This document shows positions 6,691-15,810 of a stretch of DNA of 41,027 bases, in pieces (the stretch's first letter is position 1; every line of letters starts with the position of its first letter). The stretch covers positions 1-41,027 of the forward strand of contig JAJZVC010000025.1 in NCBI GenBank assembly GCA_021845865.1, written 5' to 3'. The translations under genes were made by a program, and so were the position numbers. The stretch is from Pseudomonadota bacterium (lineage in GTDB: Bacteria; Pseudomonadota; Gammaproteobacteria; Burkholderiales; UBA9220). The notes beneath the pieces are model-generated. The model was not told the origin of the DNA and did not search any database. It was given only the letters and a program-made list of their open reading frames with translations.

Positions 6691-9078
6691 TCAGGAAAAT
6701 TGTCGGGGCCGCCAGCGCCGCAGCAGCAGGGAATTGCTGACCACCGACACCGAACTCATGGCCATGGCGGCGCCGGCGATCACCGGGTTGAGCATGCCCA
6801 GCGCCGCCAGGGGAATGCCCAGTACGTTGTAGACGAAGGCGAAGAACAGGTTCTGGCGGATTTTGCGCATGGTGGCCCGGGACAGTTCGATGGCGTCGGC
6901 GACGCTGGCCAGGTCGTTGCGCATCAGGGTGATGTCCGCCGCCTCGATGGCGACTTCCGAACCGGTGCCGACGGCAAAGCCGATGTCCGCCGCGGCCAGG
7001 GCCGGGGCGTCGTTGATGCCGTCGCCGGCCATGCCCACCACCAGTCCCTGCTTGCGGATTTTCTGCACTTCCTCGGCCTTGTGCTGGGGCAGGACGTGGG
7101 CGAGGAAATGGACGATGCCGGCCTGCTTGGCGATGGCGGCTGCGGTGGCGGGATTGTCGCCGGTGAGCATGGTGACATGGATGCCCATGGCTTTCAGGCG
7201 GGCGATGGCGGGGGCGGAAGAAGGCCGCAGGCGGTCGGCGATGGCAATGTAGCCCAGCACGCCGGAGGCATCCGCCAGGCCGATGAGGGTTTTTCCCTCC
7301 TGCTCCAGGGCCTTGACCACGCTCTCGTCCACTGGCGCCTGGCGTTCCTCCAGGAAGTGGAGGGAGCCGAGGATGACGGCATGGTCGCCGATTTTCCCCT
7401 CGACGCCTTTGCCGGGGATGGCGTGGAAATTTTCCACCGCTTGCGGCGCGATGCCATTTTCCTTGGCGCGATTGAGCACCGCCAGCGCCAGGGGATGCTC
7501 GGAGCCCTGCTCCAGGGAGGCGGCGAGGCGCAGCAGGGCCTCCTCGTTCAGGGCCTGCAAGGGGAGGATATCGGTGACCACCGGCTTGCCCTCGGTGAGG
7601 GTGCCGGTCTTGTCGGTGATCAGGCTGCGGATTTTCTCGGCCTTTTCCAGGGCCTCGGCGTTGCGGATCAGGATGCCCGCCAGGGCGCCGCGGCCGGTTC
7701 CCACCATGATGGCCGTCGGGGTGGCCAGGCCGAGGGCGCAGGGACAGGCGATGACCAGCACCGCCACGGCGTTGATCAGGGCGGTGGCGATATCCCGGGT
7801 CAGGGCCCACCACAGGATGAAGGTCAGGATGCTGATGGCCACCACCACCGGCACGAAAAAGCCCGAGATGACGTCCGCCAGGCGCTGGATGGGGGCCTTG
7901 GAGCCCTGGGCTTCTTCCACCAGGCGGACGATGCCGGCCAGGGCGGTATGCTCGCCCACCCCCGTGGCGCGGCACTTGAGCATGCCCTGCTGGTTTTGGG
8001 TGGCGGCGAAGACCTTGGCGCCGCTTTCCTTGGACACTGGCAGGCTTTCGCCGGTGAGCATGGATTCGTTGACGTTGGAGCGGCCTTCGAGCACTTCCCC
8101 GTCCACCGGCACCCGCTCGCCAGGGCGGACGATGAAGACTTCGCCCATCTTCAGGCTTTCCACCGGCACTTCCAGCAGTTCGCCGTTGCGTTCGACGCGG
8201 GCGGTTTTGGGCTGGAGCTTGAGCAGTTGCTCGATGGCGGCGGAGGTCTTGCCCTTGGCCCGGGATTCCAGCAGCTTGCCCAGCATGACGAGGGTGATGA
8301 CGGCTGAACCGGCCTCGAAATAGACATGCTGGTCGAGGCCGAGAAGCGTGACGGCGGCGCTGAAAAAGTAGGCCATGCTGGTACCCAGGGCCACCAGCAC
8401 GTCCATGTTGGCGCCGCCGCCGCGCAGGGCGTTCCAGGCGCCGACATAGAAACGCCGCCCGGCGAGGAACTGCACCGGGGTGGCGAGGAGCCACTGCAGC
8501 CAGCGGGGAAGGATGTCTTCCTGGTGACCGGTGAACATGAACAGCATCTGCCCGATCAAGGGCAGGGTGAGCGCGGCGGCGAGCCAGAAGATACGCAGTT
8601 CCTTGCGATATTGGGCTTCCCGGCGGGCTTTTTCCTCGGCCTGGTTGGCGGCGATGATTTCGTGGGCTTCGTAGCCGGTCTTTTCCACCGCCCGCTTGAG
8701 GGCGTTGAGGTCGACCAGGGCTGGGTTGAAATGGATGCGCGCCTTCTCGGCGGCGAAATTGACCGTAGCATCAACGCCGTCGAGCTTGTTCAGCACCTTC
8801 TCGATCCGGGTGGCGCAGGCGGCGCAGGTCATGCCGCCGATTTGCAGCTCGGCGGTCTTGTTGGGGACCGAGAAACCGGTTTTCTCGATGGTTTTGACCA
8901 AATCGGCGAGGCTGGTCTGGCTTTCGTCAAAATCGATCTGGGCCTTTTCCGCCGCCAAATTGACGGCGGCCTGGACGCCGGGAAGCCGGTTGAGGGTTTT
9001 CTCGACGCGCGACGAGCACGCGGCGCAGGTCATGCCCGCGATGGGGAGTTCGATGCGTTTGGGTGTGGAGGTGTTCAT
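6691..9078 (-). CDS. copA: Cu(I)-exporting P-type ATPase
   Basis: This 795-residue P1B-type ATPase pumps Cu(I) out of the cytoplasm. Two N-terminal HMA domains carry [10 protein letters not shown] (Cys18, Cys21) and [10 protein letters not shown] (about residue 85). The membrane metal site is the CPC of [14 protein letters not shown]. The phosphorylation motif is [11 protein letters not shown], the SEHPLA motif marks the nucleotide domain, and [16 protein letters not shown] closes the hinge. Length and motif order are those of CopA (TC 3.A.3.5). copZ follows 63 bp downstream, so export pump and chaperone are probably co-expressed. A candidate promoter with an inverted repeat in its spacer lies 40-70 bp upstream. 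No CueR-type regulator gene is seen nearby. Confidence 0.97.
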   Translation of the reverse strand: MNTSTPKRIELPIAGMTCAACSSRVEKTLNRLPGVQAAVNLAAEKAQIDFDESQTSLADLVKTIEKTGFSVPNKTAELQIGGMTCAACATRIEKVLNKLDGVDATVNFAAEKARIHFNPALVDLNALKRAVEKTGYEAHEIIAANQAEEKARREAQYRKELRIFWLAAALTLPLIGQMLFMFTGHQEDILPRWLQWLLATPVQFLAGRRFYVGAWNALRGGGANMDVLVALGTSMAYFFSAAVTLLGLDQHVYFEAGSAVITLVMLGKLLESRAKGKTSAAIEQLLKLQPKTARVERNGELLEVPVESLKMGEVFIVRPGERVPVDGEVLEGRSNVNESMLTGESLPVSKESGAKVFAATQNQQGMLKCRATGVGEHTALAGIVRLVEEAQGSKAPIQRLADVISGFFVPVVVAISILTFILWWALTRDIATALINAVAVLVIACPCALGLATPTAIMVGTGRGALAGILIRNAEALEKAEKIRSLITDKTGTLTEGKPVVTDILPLQALNEEALLRLAASLEQGSEHPLALAVLNRAKENGIAPQAVENFHAIPGKGVEGKIGDHAVILGSLHFLEERQAPVDESVVKALEQEGKTLIGLADASGVLGYIAIADRLRPSSAPAIARLKAMGIHVTMLTGDNPATAAAIAKQAGIVHFLAHVLPQHKAEEVQKIRKQGLVVGMAGDGINDAPALAAADIGFAVGTGSEVAIEAADITLMRNDLASVADAIELSRATMRKIRQNLFFAFVYNVLGIPLAALGMLNPVIAGAAMAMSSVSVVSNSLLLRRWRPRQFS

Positions 9079-9117
9079 ACCGCTGGGACAGGATGGTTCC
9101 GTAAAGGTTGCGGAGCC

Positions 9118-9146
9118 ATCCTATGCCGGGGTATGGGGCGCGTCAA
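9118..9146 (-). promoter_or_regulatory. Candidate copA promoter with imperfect inverted repeat in the spacer
   Basis: On the minus strand TTGACG (9141-9146) and TAGGAT (9118-9123) are 17 bp apart. The spacer and -10 hold an imperfect dyad, CTATGCC/GGTATGG (9121-9136). MerR-family copper regulators bind dyads in this position, but they usually act on 19-20 bp spacers, so CueR control is not shown. Confidence 0.4.
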
Positions 9147-9163
9147 TACGTGCCCTGCGCGGA

Positions 9164-9613
9164 TCAGCGCGGCTGGAGCTTGCCGTTGACGACCTTGACC
9201 TTGTCGCCGATGGCGAAGGCCGGTTCTTCGTTTTGCTTGACGATGCGGGTGCTGCCGTTGTCCATCTTGACCACTACTTCGTAATGCTTGGTTTTCCTGA
9301 CTTTTTTCTCGATCTGGTGGCCGGCGTAGGCGCCGCCGGCGGCGCCGGCAACGGTGGCGACGGTGTTGCCGGTGCCCTGGCCGATCTGGCTGCCCACCAG
9401 GGCCCCGGCCACGCCGCCGGCGACGGCGCCGAGACCGGTGCCTTCGCCTTCCTGTTCGATGGCGCGGATGTCGCGGATGGTGCCGCAGGTGCTGCAGACG
9501 GTTTTTTTGCTGGTGCTGGCGGCGTGAACGGGGTGAGGCGCCGCGGCGGCAATGCCGACGATCACCAGGGCGGTGGCGAGATGGCGCAGGGCGCGGTCGA
9601 AGATGCGGGTCAT
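9164..9613 (-). CDS. Glycine-zipper envelope protein (SlyB/17-kDa antigen-like)
   Basis: This roughly 149-residue exported protein has a signal peptide ending PVHAAS and a CSTCGTI pair. A glycine-zipper 2TM region follows (GTGLGAVAGGVAGALVGSQIGQGTGNTVA onward), then a short beta-rich tail (KHYEVVVKMDNGSTRIVKQN). This layout is typical of the SlyB/Rickettsia 17-kDa family of outer-membrane-associated proteins. Here the cleavage site is not a lipobox, so lipid anchoring is not predicted. Start ATG 9613 has GGAG at good spacing and is preferred to ATG 9625. Its role is probably envelope integrity; no specific partner is evident. It is separated from lysS by a terminator. Confidence 0.85.
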   Translation of the reverse strand: MTRIFDRALRHLATALVIVGIAAAAPHPVHAASTSKKTVCSTCGTIRDIRAIEQEGEGTGLGAVAGGVAGALVGSQIGQGTGNTVATVAGAAGGAYAGHQIEKKVRKTKHYEVVVKMDNGSTRIVKQNEEPAFAIGDKVKVVNGKLQPR

Positions 9614-9632
9614 GATGGTCTCCATGGATCAG

Positions 9633-9663
9633 TTAAAAAGGACCCCACCTGCGAGGTCCTTTC
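9633..9663 (-). terminator. Rho-independent terminator after lysS
   Basis: AAAGGACC and GGTCCTTT form a perfect 8-bp stem (9637-9662), followed on the minus strand by TTTTTAAC. It is placed 40 bp after the lysS stop and ends the prfB-lysS transcript. Confidence 0.85.
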
Positions 9664-9702
9664 TAACGTTAGAGCATGGCCGCCTCGGCGGCAAGGCGAG
9701 GG

Positions 9703-11202
9703 CTATTCCCGCCGCATCTGGGGGAACAGGATGACGTCCCGGATGCTGGGGCTGTCGGTGAGCAGCATCACCAGGCGGTCGATGCCGATGCCTTCGCCGG
9801 CGGTGGGCGGCAGGCCGTGCTCCAGGGCGCGGATGTAGTCGGCGTCGTAGTGCATGGCTTCGGCGTCGCCGGCCTCCTTCTGCCGCACTTGGTCCATGAA
9901 GCGCTCGGCCTGGTCCTCGGCGTCGTTGAGCTCGGAGAAGCCGTTGGCGATTTCCCGGCCGACGATGAACAGCTCGAAGCGGTCGGTGATGCCGGGATTG
10001 TGGTCGTTGCGCCGGGCCAGGGGGGAGACTTCCGCCGGGTAATCGACGATGAAGGTGGGCTGGATCAGCAGGTGCTCCGTGGTGGCCTCGAACAGGGACA
10101 GCTGCAGGCCGCCCACGCCGTCGGTGGGCTTGTAGTCGGCGTTGAGAGCCTTGAGGGTGTCGATCAGCTGCTTGCGGTCGTGAAGCTGCTCGTCGCTGAA
10201 CTTGCCCGGATGGTACTTGTTGATGGCCTGGGTGATGGTGAGGCGGTCGAAGGGCTGGGCCAGGTTGATCTCATGGCCCTGGTAGTGCACCACGGCGTGG
10301 CCGAGGACGGCCTTGGCGGCTTCCCGGAACATTTCCTCGGTGAGGTCCATCAGGTACTTGTAATCCCGGTAGGCCTCGTAGAACTCGATCATGGTGAACT
10401 CGGGGTTGTGCCGGGTGGACAGGCCCTCGTTGCGGAAGTTGCGGTTGATCTCGAACACCTTTTCGAAGCCCCCCACCACCAGGCGCTTGAGGTAGAGCTC
10501 CGGCGCGATGCGCAAGTACAGCTCCATGTCCAGGGCGTTGTGGTGGGTGACGAAGGGCTTGGCCGAGGCGCCGCCGGGGATGGAGTGCATCATGGGGGTT
10601 TCAACTTCCAGGTAGCCCTTGTCCACCAGGAAGGCGCGGATGGCCTGGATGATCTTGGAGCGCACCACGAAGGTCTTGCGGGCTTCCTCGTTGGTGATCA
10701 GGTCCAGGTAGCGCTGGCGGTATTTCTGCTCCTGGTCGGTGAGACCGTGGAATTTCTCCGGCAGGGGGCGCAGGGCCTTGGTCAGCAGCCGCAGCTCGGT
10801 TACCTGCACCGTCAGCTCGCCGGTCTTGGTCTTGAACAGGGTGCCCCTGGCGCCCAGGATGTCGCCCAGGTCCCAATGCTTGAAGGCGTCGTGGGTTTCG
10901 GCGCCGGTGATGTCGTTGGCGATGTAGAGCTGGATGCGCCCGCCCATGTCCTGCAGGGTGGCGAAGCTGGCCTTGCCCATCACGCGCTTGAGCATCATGC
11001 GCCCGGCGACGGAGACTTCCACCTTGGCGGCTTCCAATTCTTCCTTCTCCAGCCCGTCGTAGCGGGCGTGGAGGTCTCCGGCATAGTGGGTGCGGTCGAA
11101 GTCGTTGGGGAAGGCGATGCCGGCCTCGCGCAGGGATTTCAGCTTGGCGCGGCGCTCGGCGATGATCTGGTTTTCGTCTTGTTGGATGGGTTGTTCGCTC
11201 AT
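9703..11202 (-). CDS. lysS: Lysyl-tRNA synthetase, class II
   Basis: This 499-residue enzyme charges tRNA-Lys. The N-terminal OB-fold anticodon domain (about residues 60-160) is followed by the class II core. Motif 2 is in [28 protein letters not shown]. Motif 3 is [26 protein letters not shown] at the C-terminus. The length is standard for bacterial LysRS. It follows prfB by 24 bp on the same strand, a widespread prfB-lysS pairing, and is closed by a strong terminator. Confidence 0.98.
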   Translation of the reverse strand: MSEQPIQQDENQIIAERRAKLKSLREAGIAFPNDFDRTHYAGDLHARYDGLEKEELEAAKVEVSVAGRMMLKRVMGKASFATLQDMGGRIQLYIANDITGAETHDAFKHWDLGDILGARGTLFKTKTGELTVQVTELRLLTKALRPLPEKFHGLTDQEQKYRQRYLDLITNEEARKTFVVRSKIIQAIRAFLVDKGYLEVETPMMHSIPGGASAKPFVTHHNALDMELYLRIAPELYLKRLVVGGFEKVFEINRNFRNEGLSTRHNPEFTMIEFYEAYRDYKYLMDLTEEMFREAAKAVLGHAVVHYQGHEINLAQPFDRLTITQAINKYHPGKFSDEQLHDRKQLIDTLKALNADYKPTDGVGGLQLSLFEATTEHLLIQPTFIVDYPAEVSPLARRNDHNPGITDRFELFIVGREIANGFSELNDAEDQAERFMDQVRQKEAGDAEAMHYDADYIRALEHGLPPTAGEGIGIDRLVMLLTDSPSIRDVILFPQMRRE

Positions 11203-11226
11203 GGCTTTATCCTGGGAATCTTGGGT

Positions 11227-12331
11227 TTACACGCCCTGTTTCAGGCTGGCTTCGATGAAATCATCCAGGTCGCCGTCCAGCACGGCCTGGGTGTTGCCCA
11301 CTTCGTAATTGGTGCGCAGGTCCTTGATGCGGGACTGGTCCAGCACGTAGGAGCGGATCTGGTGGCCCCAGCCGATGTCGGTCTTGGAGTCCTCCAGCTT
11401 CTGCTGTTCGGCCTGGCGCTTCCGGAGTTCCAGTTCGTAGAGGCGGGCCTTCAGCATTTTCATCGCCTCGGCCCGGTTCTTGTGCTGGGAGCGGTCGTTC
11501 TGGCACTGGACCACGATATTGGTGGGCAGGTGGGTGATGCGCACCGCGGAGTCGGTCTTGTTGATGTGCTGGCCGCCGGCGCCGGAGGCGCGGTAGGTGT
11601 CGATCCTGAGGTCCGCCGGGTTGATGTCCACCTCGATGGAGTCGTCCACCTCGGGGTAGACGAAGACGCTGGAGAAGGAGGTGTGGCGCCGGGCGTTGGA
11701 GTCGAAGGGGGACTTGCGCACCAGGCGGTGGACGCCGGTCTCGGTGCGCAGGTAGCCGTAGGCGTAGTCGCCCTCGACGCGGAGGGTGGCGCTTTTCAGG
11801 CCCGCCACTTCGCCTTCGGACTCTTCCAGCACTTCCACCTTGAAACCCTTGCGCTCGCAGTAGCGCAGGTACATGCGCAGCAGCATGGAGGCCCAGTCCT
11901 GGGCCTCGGTGCCGCCGGAACCGGCCTGGATGTCGATGAAGCAGGGGTTGGGGTCCATGGGGTTGGAGAACATGCGGCGGAATTCCAGGCCGCCCATGGT
12001 TTTTTCCAGCGCGGCCACGTCGGCGGCGATGCTCTCCAGGGTGGCGTCGTCATTCTCTTCCCTGGCCATTTCGAACAGTTCGGCGGCGGATTGCAGGTCC
12101 TGCTCGAATTTCTTCAGGGTTTCGACCACGCCTTCCAGTTCGCGGCGTTCCTTGCCCAGGTCCTGGGCCCGTTTGGCGTCGTTCCAGATGTCCGGGTCCT
12201 CGGACAGCTTGACGACCTCGATCAGACGCTCTGCCTTGGCGTCGTAGTCAAAGATACCCCCGTATCGCCTGGTCGCGCTTGGCGAGGTCTTCCAGATGGT
12301 TGGCGATGGCGTTGAGTTGTTCTGCTTCCAT
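11227..12331 (-). CDS. prfB: Peptide chain release factor 2, made by programmed +1 frameshift
   Basis: RF2 releases peptides at UGA and UAA. The gene starts at ATG 12331 and reads 27 codons ending RGYL, where in-frame TGA (12250-12248) is met. Skipping one T continues as DYDAKAERL to the stop at 11227, giving about 367 residues, the normal RF2 length. The SPF stop-recognition motif is in [12 protein letters not shown], and the catalytic GGQ is in [14 protein letters not shown]. Reading only the second frame upstream to 12402 gives a false N-terminus. RF2 controls its own level: low RF2 lets the ribosome pause at UGA and shift. lysS follows 24 bp downstream. Confidence 0.97.
12247..12261 (-). 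promoter_or_regulatory. prfB programmed frameshift site
   Basis: On the minus strand GGGGG-TAT-CTT-TGA-C combines an internal Shine-Dalgarno-like element, a 3-nt spacer, the slippery CTT and the UGA stop. Element order and spacing match the E. coli prfB site. The encoded RGYL|D junction is also the conserved one. Confidence 0.95.
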
Positions 12332-12472
12332 GGCGGCTGAGTGGCTCCGTAATACTGGCCGGCCTCGATCTGAAAGGCCGGCGGTGCATTAAAAACCGGC
12401 AATTATACATTGGCTGGCCGAATTCATCTGCTTGACCGGGAAATCTGGCGCAAACCGGCGTGGATAGGCCGT

Positions 12473-12493
12473 GTACGCAATATTACGTACGCA
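12473..12493 (+). repeat. Two GTACGCA direct repeats upstream of the CZB receptor promoter
   Basis: GTACGCA occurs at 12473-12479 and again at 12487-12493, 14 bp apart, each followed by an AT-rich ATATT-like stretch. They lie just upstream of the -35 at 12502. The spacing is not a full helical turn but the position suits an activator site. Confidence 0.4.
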
Positions 12494-12501
12494 TATTTTG
12501 G

Positions 12502-12530
12502 TTGACATAAATACTAGAAATGAATAAAGT
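12502..12530 (+). promoter_or_regulatory. Promoter for the CZB chemoreceptor/HD-GYP genes
   Basis: A perfect -35 TTGACA (12502-12507), a 17-bp spacer and a -10 TAAAGT (12525-12530, 4 of 6) lie in an AT-rich stretch 55 bp before the start codon. A sigma-70 reading fits better than a flagellar sigma-28 one. Confidence 0.6.
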
Positions 12531-12584
12531 GAAAAAAATGAAATCTGGCTTGTAGACCGTGTGGGCCGGATTAGCAGAGGAAAC

Positions 12585-13814
12585 GTGAATCCCATGTTCT
12601 GCGGACGATACAAACAAGAATTGCAGGCATTGAAAACGCTGCTGCATCGGCGGGAAAGCGAACTCCTCTCCCGTCAAAGCAGGATTGAGGAGTTGGAGGC
12701 GGAGTGCATGTCCATGAGACACGAATGCGAGCGAAGCCGGGACGATAGCCGTGCGGCTGTCCAGTTGTACGGACAGCTGCAGTTGTTCGGCCAGTCCTTC
12801 GAGTCGGTGCACGGGTCCCTGGCGCGTCTCTCCCAGGCCTTGCAGGAGGAAAAGGAGAGCACCCGTGGCACCCTGTCCTCGCTCCGAAAAGAGCTGTCCA
12901 CCATCGAGCGGGTGGCGGCCAATATCCGGCGCCTGTCCGCCAAGACCAGCGAAACCGCGTCCCGGGTGGATGAGTTGAATGACCGCGCGGCTCAGATCGG
13001 CGGGATTGTCGGCCTGATCCGCGACGTGGCGGAGCAGACCAACCTGCTCGCCTTGAATGCCGCCATCGAGGCGGCGCGGGCCGGAGAGCAGGGGCGCGGG
13101 TTCGCCGTGGTGGCGGACGAGGTGAGGCGGTTGGCGGAGCGCACGGCGGAAGCAACCGGACAGATAACGTCGTTGGTATCGGCGATTCAGGCCGAGGTTC
13201 TTCAGGTCAAGGAGCGCGTGGCCTTGTCGCCGGGGGAGGCCGCCCAGTTCGCCGACGATAGCCAGGCATTGATGGACAACATGCACGGCATCATGGAGCT
13301 GTCCGAAAGAATGGCCAAGGCCATCGAGGGCAGCGCCCGGCGGAGCTTTACCGAAACCGCCAAGGTGGATCACCTGAATTTCAAGTTCGGCATCTACAAG
13401 GTATTCATGGGGCTGTCCGATAGCCAGGCGGCCGATGTCGCCAGCCACACCGCCTGTAGGCTGGGTAAATGGTACTACGAGGGCGAAGGCCGGGAGTGCT
13501 GTTCCCGTTTGCCGGGCTACCACGAAATGGAAGTCCCCCACGAGGCCGTTCATCGCTATGGCGCCGAAGCCATCAGCCTTTACCGGATCGGCAAATGGGC
13601 TCAGGGGGTGGCGGCCATCGAAACCATGGAGAAGGCCAGCATGCGGGTCCTGGAGGAATTGGAGCGCTTGGCGGAAGGCGGCGACAGGCATGAGACGCCG
13701 CTTGCCCCTGAGCTTGGCGGCGCGGCGCAGCCGGAGGCGCCAATGCCTCTTCACCTGGCGGCGCGGCTGCGGCGCGAGCGTGCGAATCTCCGGATCGGAA
13801 GGGAAGCGTCATGA
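12585..13814 (+). CDS. Soluble chemoreceptor with C-terminal zinc-binding (CZB) domain
   Basis: This roughly 409-residue protein has no membrane segment. An N-terminal coiled coil (about residues 10-100) leads to a short MCP signalling region with the tip motif [24 protein letters not shown]. The C-terminal CZB domain has ligands of the 3His/1Cys type: His263 in VDHLNFKFG, Cys291 in [13 protein letters not shown], and His residues in [20 protein letters not shown] domains bind zinc, and in known receptors respond to zinc or to oxidants through the Cys. GTG 12585 sits 4 nt after AGAGG; ATG 12594 is an alternative start. It overlaps the HD-GYP gene by ATGA, implying coupled translation and a shared pathway, probably with c-di-GMP. 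Confidence 0.93.
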   Translation: MNPMFCGRYKQELQALKTLLHRRESELLSRQSRIEELEAECMSMRHECERSRDDSRAAVQLYGQLQLFGQSFESVHGSLARLSQALQEEKESTRGTLSSLRKELSTIERVAANIRRLSAKTSETASRVDELNDRAAQIGGIVGLIRDVAEQTNLLALNAAIEAARAGEQGRGFAVVADEVRRLAERTAEATGQITSLVSAIQAEVLQVKERVALSPGEAAQFADDSQALMDNMHGIMELSERMAKAIEGSARRSFTETAKVDHLNFKFGIYKVFMGLSDSQAADVASHTACRLGKWYYEGEGRECCSRLPGYHEMEVPHEAVHRYGAEAISLYRIGKWAQGVAAIETMEKASMRVLEELERLAEGGDRHETPLAPELGGAAQPEAPMPLHLAARLRRERANLRIGREAS

Positions 13815-14938
13815 TGAACCGCGTCAGAAAGGAAGATTTGCAGGTCGGGCAGCCGTTGCCCTGGCCCGTGTACGACAGCCGCGGTCTGTTGCTGCTGCGG
13901 CGCGGCTATATCATTTCCTCGCCGCTGCAGCTGGAGCGCTTGGTGCAGCAGGGGCTGTACGTTGACCGAACTCCGCCCGAGCGGCGGGTGGAGCCACCGC
14001 CCGATCCGGCGGCGAATTCGCCCTTCAAGCTGTTCGACGATTTGCAGACGCGCCTGCGCCGGATATGCGACGAGCTGCGGGGAGGCAACAGTTCCCCGGG
14101 GCTGCCGGACAGGATTCTCCGCCTGGGACGGGATATTCAGGCCCTGTGCGCGAAAGACGCCGATGCCGTGCTGGGCGCCGTGCATCTGCTGGAGGATGGC
14201 CATTACACCGTCGTCCAGGCGCTCCATGCCTCCATCCTGGTGGAAGTGTTTCTCCATACCCTGAGCATTTCCCGCGAGGATCGGCTGCCTATCCTGGCCG
14301 CCACCCTCACCAAGGATATCGGCATGATGGATATCCACGAAACGCTCCACCGCCAGCAAACGCCGCCCTCGGACGAGCAGTGGAAGATCATCCGGCAGCA
14401 TCCGGAGTACAGCGCGCAAACCCTTGAGGCGGCCGGCGTGAGCGATGGCGTTTGGCTGGACGCGGTGTTGCATCACCACGAGCGCTTGGACGGCAGCGGC
14501 TACCCCCATGCGCTCAAGGACGAGGACATTTTTTTTCCTGTCAGGGTTCTGGCGATCGTGGATATCTACTGCGCCATGATCAAGCGCCGCGCCCACCGTA
14601 CTTCCTTCTCGCCCAAGGAGGTGTTGCGGGAAATCTTCCTGCAGCGCGCCGGGGCGGTGGACGAGCATTTGGCCAAGCTGTTCATCAAGGAACTGGGAAT
14701 CTTCCCGCCGGGGGTGTTCGTCAAGCTGCGCAACAGCGAAATCGCGGTGGTAACCCACCGGCGCAAGGATTCGAAATGGCCCGTGGTGTGCAGCATTATC
14801 GGTCCCCGGGGCGCGCCCTTGCTGAAACCCGTGCGCCGCGACCCCAGCCATGAGGAATATGAGATTCGGGAGCTGATCCCCCGCGATCGTTCGGTTCAGG
14901 TATTGCCTTGCGTCCTGTGGGGATACGCGAATGCGTAG
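13811..14938 (+). CDS. HD-GYP domain protein with degenerate HD motif
   Basis: This 375-residue protein has an N-terminal segment typical of HD-GYP proteins ([24 protein letters not shown]), a linker, and an HD-GYP domain at about residues 130-300. HD-GYP enzymes hydrolyse c-di-GMP using metals held by the HD pair. Here the canonical LLHDIGK reads TLTKDIGM: His is replaced by Lys168 and the GK lysine by Met. Other landmarks are intact: His139, [20 protein letters not shown] at 221-232, and AIVDIYCAM. Catalysis is therefore doubtful, and c-di-GMP binding or a protein-interaction role is more likely. A C-terminal extension (about 300-375) is not recognised. The ATGA overlap with the CZB chemoreceptor suggests it is that receptor's output partner. 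Confidence 0.88.
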   Translation: MMNRVRKEDLQVGQPLPWPVYDSRGLLLLRRGYIISSPLQLERLVQQGLYVDRTPPERRVEPPPDPAANSPFKLFDDLQTRLRRICDELRGGNSSPGLPDRILRLGRDIQALCAKDADAVLGAVHLLEDGHYTVVQALHASILVEVFLHTLSISREDRLPILAATLTKDIGMMDIHETLHRQQTPPSDEQWKIIRQHPEYSAQTLEAAGVSDGVWLDAVLHHHERLDGSGYPHALKDEDIFFPVRVLAIVDIYCAMIKRRAHRTSFSPKEVLREIFLQRAGAVDEHLAKLFIKELGIFPPGVFVKLRNSEIAVVTHRRKDSKWPVVCSIIGPRGAPLLKPVRRDPSHEEYEIRELIPRDRSVQVLPCVLWGYANA

Positions 14939-14974
14939 CCGGGATGATGGCGATGCGAAAAGTTTGACCCTGCT

Positions 14975-15011
14975 GGAGGAGGTGGGGCGCGGCCTGCTTC
15001 CTCCTTTTTTT
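14975..15011 (+). terminator. Terminator after the HD-GYP gene
   Basis: GGAGGA (14975-14980) pairs with TCCTCC (14999-15004), with further pairing GGC/GCC inside, and is followed at once by TTTTTTT (15005-15011). It closes the CZB receptor/HD-GYP unit just before the next gene. Confidence 0.65.
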
Positions 15012-15026
15012 ATTCGGAGGTGAGCG

Positions 15027-15551
15027 GTGAATAAGCGCCGGTCTGCTTATGCCACCGAGCACCTGGCAAGGCTCACCGTGTTTTTCGTCCTGGGAGCGCG
15101 AAACGGCTGGGGCTACCCCCTCCGCCGCCTGCTCGAAGCCGCCGTGGCGGAAGTTTACGGGATGCCGCCATCGGCCTGGAGCGTTGAAATGCTGGACCAG
15201 CTGCTGGCCGGAGAAAACCACGTGGCGAGTCTTCGCGATGGCCTGGACGTGGAGGTCGACGAACCGCTCGTCCAGGCCTTGCGCGGGATGACGGCTGAGT
15301 ATGGCGAGCGCCAGCGGGAGCGCTTCGGCTATAACCGCTTTACCCCTTTGTGGCCGTGGGTAGGGTTGGCGCGGATGTGCAACCACGATCCGGCTTACCA
15401 TGAGTGCCCTTATCCGCGCTGCGAAGACCCCCTGGCCTGCTTCGCGGCGGAGCCTGTTCGCGCGCTGGGGCAGTTCGATGCAAAGACCGTTGACGAGACA
15501 TGGCGGGAAGTGTCTCCATCGACTTATCGGAATTCGGAGGTGGAGCTATGA
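15027..15551 (+). CDS. Unrecognised protein with a C-terminal Cys/His cluster
   Basis: This is a 174-residue soluble protein I cannot assign. The first two thirds are helical and plain. Near residues 115-140 lies CNHDPAYHECPYPRCEDPLAC, a C-x8-C-x4-C-x5-C arrangement with two interspersed His, which could hold a metal or iron-sulfur site. It begins with GTG 15027 behind GGAGGTG. It overlaps the next gene by ATGA, so the two Cys-rich products are probably made together and may act together. The gene sits between the CZB receptor unit and the convergent signalling operon. A link to redox or metal sensing is inference from composition and neighbours only. Confidence 0.75.
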   Translation: MNKRRSAYATEHLARLTVFFVLGARNGWGYPLRRLLEAAVAEVYGMPPSAWSVEMLDQLLAGENHVASLRDGLDVEVDEPLVQALRGMTAEYGERQRERFGYNRFTPLWPWVGLARMCNHDPAYHECPYPRCEDPLACFAAEPVRALGQFDAKTVDETWREVSPSTYRNSEVEL

Positions 15552-15805
15552 ACTATCCTTTGGAAGCGGTTTCATACGGGACCAACCTCGAAGAGGAGTT
15601 GCGGCTGTCACGCCAGAGCGTCTTCCGGGTGGAGGGCAGCGAGGCCTGTTGCTGTACGTGCGAGAAATGGGCCGGTCTGCGGGAGAGGGAAGAGAATTTT
15701 TTCTACTCCCTGAGCAATGTGAGCGGCACGTGCATGCTGACGGAGCCCTACAGGATTATGCCCACCTACGGTTCTTGCGATGCCTGGAGCCCCGTGGAGG
15801 CATAG
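15548..15805 (+). CDS. Small cysteine-rich protein of unknown function
   Basis: This 85-residue protein begins at ATG 15548, within the stop of the preceding gene (ATGA). It has a Cys run, ACCCTCEKWAGLRERE, then SGTCMLTEP and YGSCDAWSP. The pattern CxxCxxWxGxR...GxC...CxxW looks like a small metal- or cluster-binding fold. There is no signal peptide, so these cysteines are likely reduced in the cytoplasm and used for metal binding, not disulfides. I do not recognise a named family. Its stop codon is only 5 bp from the stop of the convergent EAL/HDOD gene. Confidence 0.75.
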   Translation: MNYPLEAVSYGTNLEEELRLSRQSVFRVEGSEACCCTCEKWAGLREREENFFYSLSNVSGTCMLTEPYRIMPTYGSCDAWSPVEA

Positions 15806-15810
15806 GGGTA

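Noticed and set aside
9118-9146. CueR-type copper operator for copA
   Set aside because: The spacer is 17 bp, not the 19-20 bp expected for a MerR-family promoter, and the dyad is imperfect; kept only as a candidate promoter.
9676-12315. Plus-strand frame of about 880 codons across lysS and prfB
   Set aside because: It is antisense to two well-identified genes and has repetitive Gly/Val/Leu composition.
12332-12402. prfB start in the downstream frame
   Set aside because: The real start is ATG 12331 in the other frame with the programmed shift; the extension has no family resemblance.
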